From assembly GCA_020137815.1 (NCBI GenBank), contig CM035361.1, positions 2,470,162 to 2,534,161 of the forward strand: a stretch of 64,000 nucleotides of DNA, written 5' to 3'. The notes under the pieces are model-generated. The model did not search any database and was not told the origin of the DNA. It worked only from the letters and a program-made list of their open reading frames with translations. Source of the stretch: Hormiphora californensis. Taxonomy: Eukaryota > Ctenophora > Tentaculata > Cydippida > Pleurobrachiidae. The translations under genes and the position numbers were made by a program. Each line of letters begins with the position of its first letter. Position 1 is the first letter of the stretch. Of the stretch, positions 35,364-46,604 are shown piece by piece.

Positions 35364-35728
35364 TTAACTCCTCTTCTTTCCCCGCTGTTGGTTTTGCATT
35401 GTCTGGGCATGTTTAACTGCTGCTGCAGTTCCTAGTCCAACCGCCACTACATAAATCGGTGTCAGTCCCTGAAAATAGTGGGGAGGTTAGTTTCTCTGCT
35501 CTCTTCTCGCAACTCGCTGAATGTTTAGGCAATAATTTGTAACACTTTTTCCAATTTCCATACCTGTTCCCAGATGATTTCAGCGATTTCATCTATCTTC
35601 TCAGCGATCTCAGGTTTATCTCCCCGGTACTTGATACCAATCCAGGCTGCTAACGTTGCCATGGAGACCCAGAATACAATGTTAGCCAGTAGAGCTAGGG
35701 GTCCAAGGTAAAGGGCTGCTAGGAATGC
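35364..35728 (-). pseudogene. Duplicate of the last two atlastin exons
   Basis: Exons 35728-35574 and 35468-35364 are intact copies of atlastin exons 13 and 14 (at 38622-38458 and 38367-38263), with open frames, GT-AG borders and the same stop codon. They encode the second membrane segment and the C-terminal tail ending [10 protein letters not shown]. They have no upstream atlastin exons of their own, but could be spliced in place of the proximal pair as an alternative 3' end, so 'pseudogene' here means an orphan exon set rather than a disabled one. Confidence 0.75.
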
Positions 35729-36735
35729 CTGGGAGGTTAGGATGTGGTTAGGAGGTGGTTAGGATGGAATAGTTTTCTGGTATTAACAAAGTGTAAATGA
35801 CAGGTTCTATCGAAATCAGTTTGGTTTGGTTTGGACCGCTCATCTGGGACTGTAAACAGTCACACAGCCAAGGGCTGCAAGAAACAGGCGAGGGAAACAT
35901 AGTGCTGGACTCCTTCGGGAAACACCCCCAATCGTCTTCTGTGTAGAGAGATGGAAAAGGGGTGGGTGGTAGCTGAGAGAGTTTTAGTAAGATGAGGGGT
36001 AATGGTAGGGAGAGATGGAGATATGGGGGTAGGTAGCTTAGAGATGGATAGATTAGGCTTGGGTAGTTGGGGAGATGGAGTAATATAATGGGGGGGGGGG
36101 GGGGTTAGGGTTTGCTGCAGAGCAAAGCTCCCCGACCAGCAAAACGACCTGCAGATCACACCCTGTTTATTGTGTTAAAAAAGGGCGGCTCAGCCCCTCC
36201 CAGGACGGGAAAGGAAGGAGCTTCGTCGCACCCACCCCCACGATACTAGTGGACTGACTAGGGCTCCACTATTTTTAGTAATTGTTGTTTGTGTCGGTGA
36301 ATTGTGCCATGTTGTTTATTATAGAGAGGGCAGTGTAGTATTTCCCCATCCGAAGGCCACTCTGAACTCTTTTCTCTTTTCTTGTCGCGAGACATGTCTG
36401 ATGTCTAACTGTTCTCAATATAGAAAACAAAGATTTTCCCCATTGAAAAAACACACAGCTTAAGCTAAGCGGCGCGAAAGAAGAGCAGGGAACGGAAAAG
36501 TTACAGCTTAGATCTTTGTTTTTTGTTTTCAAAAGAGTTTCCCCTGACATTTGAAAAACTTGTGCCGTGCTTACTTGAAATTTTAAAATCAATACTTTTA
36601 GTTTATTCCCGTACAAACCCTTCTGCATTTGAGTTCTGTTTAGCGCTCGGGACAATTACCCCTTATTTGTATGACTCATTTTTCAATTGTAAGTGACTAG
36701 AAAGTAACCAGCTTTTACAGAAATACATCCAAAAA

Positions 36736-37200
36736 ATGGCCACTGCCATTACTCTCGGAAGATTCTGGTGATCCTGGTCATATCACGTGCCGGGGTTTTC
36801 GACAGTCTTATGTCCCTTCGTTCATTGCCAAATTCAAAGGGTGCCCATTCTGGTGGGAAGGCGATCGATGGCAATCTCGAAAAATATGGGCCACTCTTTG
36901 CAGCCAATGGAAGGAGATATGGGTAAAATTGTGGCTGAGACAGCCAAAATTGGATTGACCATTTTGGGGATCTATCCGACACATACAGGAATCATTTGTA
37001 TTACGGTTTCAAGGAGCCCGGATCTACACTAAATATGAATCGCGGGCAGGAGATTCTATATGGTACTCTAACCGAATGGCACTGTCAAGGAAACTCACAA
37101 AATTAAGGTGGAGTTCCTCTGTGGAAGTAAGTTGAAAGGTGAAAAGAGACAGATGGTGTAAACTTGTGGGAGATTAAGGCGTTGAAAGAGTTTTAATACG
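36736..37200 (+). pseudogene. Broken duplicate of the discoidin-like gene
   Basis: It aligns to 39656-40150 but has numerous small indels that shift the frame (for example within the signal peptide and around GGKAIDGN). The start region MATAITL is kept and then the frame is lost. If the region is correctly assembled this is a pseudogene; the excess of single-base deletions in this stretch makes a consensus error an equally good explanation. Confidence 0.7.
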
Positions 37201-37500
37201 AATGTAAGCTTTTTTAAAACTTTTTAGAACACTACCCCACTCACATTTAACACAAAACTACAATACCCCTTTCAAGTTTTAGAATTAACCCAGAAATTCG
37301 TTGTGCTAAGAATTTGTGTAAGTTTACAATCATAAATCCTAACCCCTACTTTTGGACAGGTTTTATAATCGATCATTGTACTATCCCAATACAGAAAAGG
37401 GGGGTTTGGGGGCGGGCCATTTGAAATTCCCTTCTAAATGCCGCTCGAAAGCTTTTTAATTTATGAGGGGGTTTTCTGGCGCAGGTTTTTCTATCAGTAC

Positions 37501-37597
37501 CTGACAGAGAGATGTTGTCTGATTGGCAGTGAGACACAGTAAGTACAGTGGCATCGTGCAGCTCAATCCTCGTACTATCAACCTCGCTAACTGACAT
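37501..37597 (-). pseudogene. Duplicate of WDR53 exon 1
   Basis: Identical in coding sequence to 34604-34700 (MSVSEVDSTRIELHDATVLT), with the same upstream pyrimidine tract. The sequence after the donor diverges (about 37373-37490 is unique). It could act as an alternative WDR53 first exon or be inert. Confidence 0.8.
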
Positions 37598-38262
37598 TGC
37601 TATAAAGGGAGGGAGAGAGATATTATCTTGTACTGGAAACTTGGTCTACATAGAGTTTGATATATATATATTTCACTAAATTAAAACAACACAGTTTCTA
37701 ATACAAGTGGTATTATCTCTCTCGAAACACAGAAACAAAACATTATATTGTCAAATCCATTAGATAAAAAGCACACTATATAAGAGAGGAAGTGATCAAC
37801 AATAAGATCATCCTTTCCAGTTAAAAGGAATTCGAGTCTCAAAACAATCTGTCCAAAAAGTTGTGTTTCTTTAATCTCTGATAATCCACAGTCATTGTAG
37901 GTCAATAGAGTTCATATATAATCTCAGCAGCCCCTCTCACATAAATATATTTGAGAGTCATATGATACTCAACTAAGGATTGGTTATAAAATCTCTTGTT
38001 TTGGTAAACCCAAAAAGATTTTGATAGTTAATTGATTTGAGTATTTGTGTCTCTTTACCTCCTCTCTGTCTACTCTTTAAATTAACACAATTTTTTAATT
38101 TACACGATCACTACTTCGAATATATTCCCAATCAAATACACACACAGCACAATTTTATAAGCTCAGGGGCGTCTCTCTTTCTGGTGTTCCCATATTTTGT
38201 AGTCTACAAACCGAGATCAGGAACAGAATGTGATTGCCGCCCCCTCGCCCCAATTTGAAGCT

Positions 38263-41200
38263 TTAACTCCTCTTCTTTCCCCGCTGTTGGTTTTGCATTG
38301 TCTGGGCATGTTTAACTGCTGCTGCAGTTCCTAGTCCAACCGCCACTACATAAATCGGTGTCAGTCCCTGAAAATAAGGGGGGGGGGTTAGTTTCTCTGC
38401 TTTCTTCTTGCAACTCGCTGAATGTTTAGGCAATAATTTGTAACACTTTTTCCATACCTGTTCCCAGATGATTTCAGCGATTTCATCGATTTTCTCAGCG
38501 ATCTCAGGTTTATCTCCCCGGTACTTGATCCCAATCCAGGCAGCTAACGTTGCCATGGAGACCCAGAATACAATGTTAGCTAGTAGAGCTAGGGGCCCAA
38601 GGTAAAGGGCTGCTAGGAATGCCTGGAAGGGTGGTTAATAGGTGGTTAGGAGGTGGTTAGGATGGAATAGTTGTCTGGTATTAACTAAGTGTAAATGACA
38701 GGTTCTATCGAAATCAGTTTGGTTTGGTTTGGACCGCTCATCTGGGACTGTAAACAGTCACACAGCCAAGTCTCGCAGAACAGGCGAGACAGCATAGTGC
38801 TGGATCATCCTTTCGGAATCACCACCAGATCGTCTTCTGTCGTAGTAGTAGATGAGAGGTTGGGTAGCTGAGAGTTTGAGTAGATGAGGGGTATGGTAGC
38901 TGAGAGATGGAGTATATGGGGGTAGGGTAGCTTAGAGATGGATTAGATTAGGCTTAGGGTAGTTGAGAGATGGAGTATATATGGGGGGGGGGGGGGGGGG
39001 TAGGGTAGCTGCAGAGCACGCTCGCGACCAGCAAACACGACATGCAGATCACACCCTGTTTATTGTTGTTAAAAAAGGGCGGTCTCAGCCCCCTCCCAGG
39101 ACGGGGAAAGGGAGCTTCGTCGCACCCACCCCTCACTGACTACTAGTGACTAGTGACTAGTGCTTCGCACTATTTTTAGTAATTGTTGTTTGTGTCGGTG
39201 AATTGTGCCATGTTGTTTATTACTAAGAGAGGGCACGTGTAGCTATTTCTCCATCCGAAGGCACTCTGAACTCTTGCTCTCTTTTCTTGTCGCGAGACAT
39301 GTCATGATGTCTAACTGTTCTCAATATAGAATCAAAGATTTCTCCCCATTGAAAAAACACACAGCTCTAAGCTAAGCGGCGTTCGAGAGAGAGAGCAGGG
39401 AACGGGAAAAGTTACAGCTTAGATCATTTTGTTTTTTGTTTTCCAAAAGAGTTTCCCCTGACATTTGAAAAACTTGTGCCGTGCTTTACTTGAAATTTTA
39501 AAATCAATACTTTTAGTTTTATCCCGTCACACCATTCTGCATTTGAAGTCTTGTTTAGCGCTCGGGACAATTACCCCCTTCATTTGTATGACTCATTTTT
39601 CAATTGTAAGTGACTAGAATGTAACCACGCTCTACAGAAATACACATCTCAAAAAATGGCCACTGCCATTACTCTCGGACTGATTCTGGTGATCCTGGTC
39701 ATATCACCGTGCCTGTGTATCGAGCAGTCTTATGTCCCCTTCGTCAGTGCCAAATTCAAGGTGTCCGATTCTGGTGGGAAGGCGATCGATGGCAATCTCG
39801 AAACTATGGGCCACTCTCTTTGCAACGCCAATGGGAAGGAGATATGGCTAAAATTGTGGCTGAGACAGCCAACTTGGATTGACCATTTTGTTATCTATCC
39901 GACACATACAGAGAATCATTTGTATTATCGGTTTCAAGGAGCCCGGATCTACACTAAATATGAGATCAGCGGGCAGGAGATTCTATATGGTACTCTAACC
40001 CTGAATGGCACTGTCAAGGCAGCTCACAAAATTAAGTGTGGAGTTCCTCTTGTGGAAGTAGTTGTGATCAGGCTGCAAAAGAGCACAGATGCGTGTATAC
40101 ACTTGTGGGAGATAAAGGCAGTTGGAAAGAGTTCTAATAACGAATGTAAGACTTTAAAAACTTTTTTAGAACACTACCACACTCACATTTCACACACAAC
40201 TACAATACCCCCCTTATTCAAGTTAGAATCTTAACCCAGAAATCTCGTTGTGCTAAAGCAACTTGTGTGATAAAGTTTACAATCAATAAATCCTAACCCC
40301 TACTTGTGGACAGGTTTTAATCGAAATCAGTACTCACATGTGCTACGTATGCCGCGAATAGGCAGATAAATAGGGTGATTGGGGTACGAGCCGATTTGAA
40401 GATATTCTTGCTCTCGTTTATCTTGATGTACTGCTGCAGTTGATCCTCCATAAACTTGTCAAGTTTTTCCATAAACGTTTTACTGAAACGTTGGGGGTGT
40501 GAGGTTAGCAATGGTATAACAGCCGTTTACCCTATCGATCAAATACTATTTCGTAATCAAATCAGGACCATGGACATGATGGATAGAGAAACACATGACA
40601 TCAATCATCATACCTTAGTTCAGGTCCACCCATCTTCTTAGTGCTATTGAACTCCTTCTCGGCAGCTTCACAGCACTCCGTATGATGAGACAACAGATCT
40701 GTCTCGTTCAGGAACCCATGATCTCCACCAACTTTCTGGAAGTATAGTGTTAGTCAACTGTGCGACCACTAATCTTGGCAAAGTAAGGTGTGGGACAAGG
40801 GAAGTCTACTGAATCCCCGTGTGGGTATATTGTACTAATCCCCCTCTACAAACCTCGTCCATCTTTTCAGTATATAGTTCCTGGGCACTAGCCAGCGCTG
40901 ACAGATTGTTTGCTTCGGCTGTAGCACGCAACATTGTCATCGGTTCTGGTAGCGTCTCCTCTTGGTAAATCTTTACATATGCCTGGTCGGTAGTGTAAGT
41001 GGGAGAAAGTTGAGGCATATGGCTGGCATGGAAAATTGAAATAAAACAAGAGATCATCTGGTACTGTGAGAGTGGAAACTTGGTAAATGGTGATCATCAG
41101 TTGAAAATTCTCAAACCTTGAAGTAATGAAGAAGGTCCTTTCCCTTGAGCTCTTCCCCATGTATCTTCTTAGACACAAGCCTGTCCTCGCCCAGATAGTA

Positions 41201-44200
41201 TGGGATTAAAGATGACAGATTCGTCACGAAGTCACTCTCCATGTCTAAGGAAAGATGGGGGTTATACGCCACGATTGCCTTACTCGACCCTCTCCTTCAA
41301 GGGTTAGAATGTAACAAAACCACGACCCCGCTAATCAACAAATCCAGGCATTCTTAACCTTGTAGTTTTCCATTGAATGTAGGTTTAGAAGCGACAGTTC
41401 TGCCTGGATAGGGGAGGAGAAAACATCCCACTTCTTCAAAACAGTTCCTAATGTGGTGTCTAACCTCCTGGAGCTCTGTGTGCTGATTCTCTTCTACCTG
41501 TCAGTGATTAGAGTAGTTAGAGTTAGGAATCGGTAAGGGCATTATTGGGTTAGAATCTAACCGTTAGATATAAGATAACACGGACTGACTTTTGAGTTAA
41601 GTTTGGGAACGCCACAAATTACGCCACATACTAATTCTACACACACAGTACAGCGCTAATACGTGTCCCGATTTAGTACCAGTGTTTCACAACTTGACAG
41701 TGCCAGCGAAGACAGCAGAGTGCAGGGTGGGGGAGGGTGCGCGCACGTGCCGCGCCAGAACAGGGGTCTTTTGGACATTTGTCTGACATCGCGCCCTACT
41801 GCTTTCGTTATCACGTGAGGGGATGATTTGAAATTTGCATTTTCGATTACAATGTGGATTTGGTGGTTAGGGAAGACAGAGAGGGACACAGTGTGTGAGT
41901 GGTAATAAAGGAGGGTGAGAGGGATTTAGGGCACCAAATTTAGAGGAATATAGTGGTTTATTATGAATTTGGAGTCTTCAACTACGATTTGAAGTAGAAC
42001 TACCGCAGGAAGAAGTAACCAGATAAAAAATACCAAGGCCTGGCTAGTCACAATGTCACAAACACTTCCTCCACCTCCCTCTGTCTCATCTCTACAAACA
42101 TACAACGTGACGTTTCAAAACAGCTAAAGAAAACAGCTATATGAAGACTGAAGAGGGTAGACAGATACGAACAACTTACGGCAAGAGTTTTTTCAAGGTA
42201 TTTCTTGCCGCCCTCAGCTCCCAAATCGTATTCGTACTCAAAGGCCCAGTCTCGGATCAGGAATTCCAATCTCTGGGAAGATGGGAAGGATGTCTAGCTC
42301 CAAATTTGGAGACATTCACCTTGTGATCGGAAATTGGCCATTTCAGATAATTAATATCTACTGATTATCATGATTATACCTTAGCCACTTGTCAGATATG
42401 ATAGATAGCAATATTATGATTAGCGACGGACAGACCTGGAAGGGTTTATATTCATCGGTCTCTTCTATTCCCTGCATTACTAGCCGACCATAATCAGTGA
42501 ACAGGTGAAGGTGCTGAAGATCATCCTCTCGTATTTGCTGGAGAGGGGGGGTTGTTACTGGAGGGGGGGGATTGTTACTGGAGGGGGGGGGGGGTGAATT
42601 GTTACTGGAGGGGGGATTGTTACTGGAGGGGGGGGGGTTGTTACTGGAGTGGGAATTGTTACTGGAGTGGGAATTGTTACTGGAGGGGGAATTGTTACTG
42701 GAGTGGGAGTTGTTACTGGAGGGGGAATTGTTACTGGAGGGGGAATTGTTACTGGAGTGGGAATTGTTACTGGAGTGGGAATTGTTACTGGAGGGGGAAT
42801 TGTTACTGGAGGGGGGGATTGTTATTGGAGAGGGGGGATTGTTACTGGAGAGGGGGGATTGTTACTGGAGGGGGGATTGTTACTGGAGGGGGAATTGTTA
42901 CTGGAGGGGGTGAATTGTTACTGGAGTGGGAATTGTTACTGGAGGGGGAATTGTTACTGGAGGGGGGATTGTTACTGGAGGGGGGATTGTTACTGGAGGG
43001 GGAATTGTTACTGGAGGGGGGATTGTTACTGGAGGGGGGATTGTTACTGGAGGGGGGATTGTTACTGGAGAGGGAGGGGGATTGTTACTGGAGGGGGAAT
43101 TGTTACTGGAGTGGGAATTGTTACTGGAGTGGGAATTGTTACTGGAGTGGGAATTGTTACTGGAGTGGGAGTTGTTACTGGAGGGGGAGTTGTTACTGGA
43201 GTGGGAATTGTTACTGGAGTGGGAATTGTTACTGGAGGGGGAATTGTTACTGGAGGGAATTGTTACTGGAGGGGGGATTGTTACTGGAGAGGGAGGGGGA
43301 TTGTTACTGGAGTGGGAATTGTTACTGGAGGGGGAATTGTTACTGGAGGGGGAATTGTTACTGGAGGGGGAATTGTTACTGGAGTGGGAGTTGTTACTGG
43401 AGTGGGAATTGTTACTGGAGGGGGAATTGTTACTGAATCAGTAACAGAGTGGGCCTAAAACAGTAGCAGAGTGGGCCTAAACAAATAAATACAGTACACA
43501 AAAACAAAAAGAGTGGGACGGCATCTATAAACCCCTCATTGGTACCTGTGAGATGTTGTAGATCTGTACACTGCTAAGCATGGTAGAAAGAGCGAATATT
43601 GTAGCACTATCCCGTACGATAGCTTGGTTATCAAATGTGCCCTGGGTGTCCATCAGCAACACGGCAACCTGGACAAGGAGTTGAATACTTCGGGCTATAT
43701 TAAATACATCAGGAAATGAAAGACATAGATCTGACACAGTCAAGGACACCAGTTACCTTCTTTTGCCTAGCTCGACCCTCTCTTCACACGCTCCGTAAAA
43801 TGTAAAAGAAGAGGGTTAGGAAATAACAAACCTTCTTGCCAGTTTTAGAGTTCACTTTGATAAAGGGTTGACCCCACATCCAAATACCACTCGTCTCTCG
43901 AGAAGTACCACCTATAACACAGTTTGTTTTATTAAAATTTGTTGAAAATATATACCGGTATTACAATCAGCACCGGGCACCAATGTCCTCAAAGTGGACT
44001 GTAAAATTATTATTTTACCTCTCCACTTGAAGCCAGTTAACTCCTCATCGGTAGGACCCATCCAATCACCACTACCATCATTCATTAGATAGCGCAGTAT
44101 AAAGGAGAGAAGGAAGGACTTGCCTTTTCGAAAGGCTCCTAAAAAGAGGGGAAGAGTGTGTTTAATGTTAAGTCAGATTCGGAATGGTAACCATGGTAAC

Positions 44201-45301
44201 CATGGTTATAACAATTCCGGGTAGTCCCTGCCAGGAAACACCCATTACATAACAATGGACCTTGATAATTTAATGCACCCATAATACACCAGTACTTATT
44301 GGTCCTTCCTCCGTGACAACACCAGTACAATAAGTGTACTATAATACTCCCCCATAAAAACACCTACATGTACTGTGTGTGGGTATACCGCTTCAGTGTG
44401 TACAATTATTACTAGGTGTGTAAGCCAAAAACTAACAACATGAAACTACTCGTTAACCCATGATAGTATTATGTAGGTACCGAAAAAAAGGCTCGCATAT
44501 ATCCTAGGATACATTTGTAATCAACCTCAAAATAGTTTTGATATCCCAATGATAAAGATAATGATGACTAACCTGCCACTGATACGACAACAACACTACA
44601 GAGACAATCCTTGTGTTTTGGTGCACTAAGTCGCTTATCGCGTGTAACAACTAACAAATGTTCTTATCTGTCCCATCCGCATAGTATTCTAGAACATTTT
44701 ACAGTATATAGGTGCTACATTCAGTCCTACCCCTTATCTGTGTTCAATCGTTTTTGTTTATCTTCATCTCCGATCCACTGGAAATGCATATACCTCTCAT
44801 CTCATCATCAACAACATCACGGTACCAATCATCCATCAAAATTCTGTAAGTTCACCTGTCCGTATTGTCTGTTCACAGATTGTGTAAAGTTTATATTGTG
44901 AATGTAATTTACTATTCAAAACACGGTAAACATCGGGATTCCAGACCCAAACTCAAGAAATTCTCAAAGGCAAAACGTTACCTCGTTCCAGACCAAACTA
45001 AACTCAAGACACTCTCAAAGGCAAAACGTTACCTTGATCCAGACTAAACCAAACTCAAGACTCTCTCAAAGGCAAAACGTTACCTTGTTCCAGACTCAGA
45101 AGCTGACAGGACATAAAGCTTGCGTGAGAGTGCCCGAATACAGACCACAAACAGTTAGAATATCAGAGAAATTTTGTTTGATTTTGGTGTAATTTTGAGC
45201 GTGATATTTTAGCTACTATCTTTCATACAGACCACAGACTTTATGACAGGTTGCAACACCGTTCTGTCGTGCGGCAGAGTTTGGTACGCTATAACCTAGA
45301 G

Positions 45302-45345
<44 letters not shown>

Positions 45346-45870
45346 TGTGTGGGTATACCGCTTCAGTGTGTACAATTATTACTAGGTGTGTAAGCCAAAA
45401 ACTAACAACATGAAACTACTCGTTAACCCATGATAGTATTATGTAGGTACCGAAAAAAAGGCTCGCATATATCCTAGGATACATTTGTAATCAACCTCAA
45501 AATAGTTTTGATATCCCAATGATAAAGATAATGATGACTAACCTGCCACTGATACGACAACAACAGGCGTGTCCTTTAGTTGTGGACTCATCAGTATTGC
45601 TGCCAGATCATTCTCACAGAGAGTGAAGGAGTGGTCACCATTATCTCGAATTATCTGAACGGGACCTGGAGAATAAAGATGGGGTCAATGATCGTTGATA
45701 CGAGAGAAAGGGAATACCTCGATCGGCAGAGAATAATGATTGGAGAATTAATTGACGAGTTATCGGGGAATAGAGAGGATTAGAGAAGATAGCGTACCAT
45801 TAGTGTTGATAACTTCAAATGTAGAATCGCTGTCACCAGAGCTATCGTTGGTGTACTCTTGTTCTACCAT
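38263..45870 (-). CDS. ATL: Atlastin, dynamin-related GTPase of the endoplasmic reticulum
   Basis: Atlastin drives homotypic fusion of ER tubules. Fourteen exons: 45870-45798, about 45668-45543, about 44140-44022, about 43914-43842, about 43671-43544, 42537-42438, about 42280-42180, about 41499-41357, about 41250-41118, about 40985-40853, about 40738-40616, about 40485-40338, 38622-38458 and 38367-38263. GTPase motifs are in order: P-loop GAFRKGKS split by intron 2, switch regions around TGFKWRGGTSRET, G3 in [10 protein letters not shown], and G4 in [19 protein letters not shown]. These are followed by the middle helical domain ([30 protein letters not shown]), [10 protein letters not shown], two membrane segments ([14 protein letters not shown] and [19 protein letters not shown]) and a basic tail. 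About 540 residues, close to the family length. Intron 12 contains an antisense discoidin-like gene; intron 5 contains a 900 bp array. Confidence 0.95.
39656..40234 (+). CDS. Secreted F5/8 type C (discoidin/fucolectin-like) protein
   Basis: A 192-codon frame starts with a signal peptide ([20 protein letters not shown]) and contains one galactose-binding-like domain: AIDGNLETM near the start, KEIWLKLWL, then [17 protein letters not shown], and closing with [11 protein letters not shown], the usual C-terminal strand of F5/8 C or fucolectin domains. Such proteins bind glycans and are often lectins or adhesion factors; this is family knowledge. It is nested in antisense in atlastin intron 12. A donor-like GAAT|GTAAGA near 40144 suggests the true coding exon may end there, so the last 30 codons are uncertain. 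A TCTACAG acceptor-like site lies 20 bases before the ATG. Confidence 0.75.
   Translation: MATAITLGLILVILVISPCLCIEQSYVPFVSAKFKVSDSGGKAIDGNLETMGHSLCNANGKEIWLKLWLRQPTWIDHFVIYPTHTENHLYYRFQGARIYTKYEISGQEILYGTLTLNGTVKAAHKIKCGVPLVEVVVIRLQKSTDACIHLWEIKAVGKSSNNECKTLKTFLEHYHTHISHTTTIPPLFKLES
42538..43437. repeat. 18 bp minisatellite of acceptor-like units in atlastin intron 5
   Basis: About 49 copies of TGTTACTGGAGGGGGAAT (variants with GTGGGA, GGGGGGA and AGGGAGGGG). On the coding strand each reads ATTCCCCCTCCAGTAACA, a pyrimidine tract followed by CAG, next to the real acceptor CCCCTCTCCAG|CAAATACG at 42537/42538. Because the unit is a multiple of three, long Cys-Tyr-Trp-Arg and Leu-Glu-Gly frames stay open across the array; these are not genes. 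Confidence 0.95.
44372..45565. repeat. 224 bp direct repeats across an atlastin splice donor
   Basis: 44372-44595 and 45342-45565 are identical or nearly so. The right copy contains the last 23 bases of atlastin exon 2 and its donor (minus strand TCAGTGGCAG|GTTAGTC); the left copy therefore places a second exon tail and donor within intron 2. Between them are a 58 bp unit repeated three times (about 44945-45100, core CAAAGGCAAAACGTTACCT) and a (CA)n run at 45305-45342. Confidence 0.9.
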
Positions 45871-46075
45871 CTCACTACAACAATCACATGAGAAACCACC
45901 GTTTTTAATATATATGTTAGCTGCTAAAGAATAAACATACTAAAAATTTGGAAAAAGAACTGATGGAAGTTTTACAGTTGATCTTTACACTTTGTCTAAT
46001 TTAATTTACTATTGAAGTGAATATAATATATAATAATCATCTTATTTCATTTTTTATCTAACTCTTTATAGTCGC

Positions 46076-46464
46076 CTTCTCTTCTTCTTCTTCTTCCCTT
46101 CACCTTTCACACTCTCTACCTGAGGAACTCCTAGATTTATATCGCGTCCTTTCCTTTGGGAACCCCTATAATGTTGCTCCCGTGAATCGTCCCTGTATTT
46201 TCGGTGTTCTCTTTTATCTTGTCTCTCCGTCGAGATGTACTATCACTGGAATTCCCGTCTTTATTAGAATTCACCGATCTACTATTTGATACAATTCGAA
46301 TCTCTTACAATATTCCCCAGGAACCGTTTGTTTACAGGTCCTGTAGCACGAGGTTTCCAGGCAAGGGCACCATGTTCAGATTCAAGAGATTTCAATCGTT
46401 TTGCATCAGCTAGTATTGCAGCCATTGCTTCTCTCTCTAGTTCTGCATCTGCATCTTCTGTCAT
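46076..46464 (-). CDS. Small protein with acidic N terminus and Lys/Arg tail, unidentified
   Basis: Two exons, 46464 to about 46313 and about 46231-46076, join in phase. The product (about 105 residues) begins MTEDADAELEREAMAAILAD, has a conserved-looking centre KPRATGPVNKRFLGNI, and ends in a strongly basic tail GEGKKKKKRRRL. The tail suggests a nuclear or nucleolar protein (inference). I do not recognise the family. The second exon needs the acceptor GTGATAG rather than the preceding CCAG to avoid stops. The ATG lies two bases after CCCTACAAG. It sits 205 bp upstream of the atlastin start, on the same strand. Confidence 0.6.
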
Positions 46465-46604
46465 ATCTTGTAGGGCAGACAATTAACAAGTTAGCAGTTT
46501 AGGTCAATATTCTATCTGTTGTTGGTGATAGAACTGTCAATTGTGATAGAAAAAGGACAATAATACAAATCAAATGTCTCGCAAAACTGGACAAATTCAG
46601 GACC

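Larger units (their letters stand above)
34593..40322. repeat. 2.8 kb tandem segmental duplication
   Basis: Copy 1, about 34593-37372, and copy 2, about 37489-40322, align over their full length and are separated by about 115 bp. Each copy contains WDR53 exon 1 and its upstream region, the last two atlastin exons and a plus-strand discoidin-like gene. The left third (34593-35870 against 37489-38750) is almost identical. From about 35880 to 37250 copy 1 differs by many one- to three-base deletions and substitutions, more than in the left part, which looks either like relaxed decay or like consensus error. Confidence 0.92.

Noticed and set aside
42552-43458. Three overlapping frames of 170-294 codons, including a Cys-Tyr-Trp-Arg-rich one
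   Set aside because: They arise because the 18 bp repeat unit is a multiple of three, so every frame stays open; no start context, exon border or family signal.
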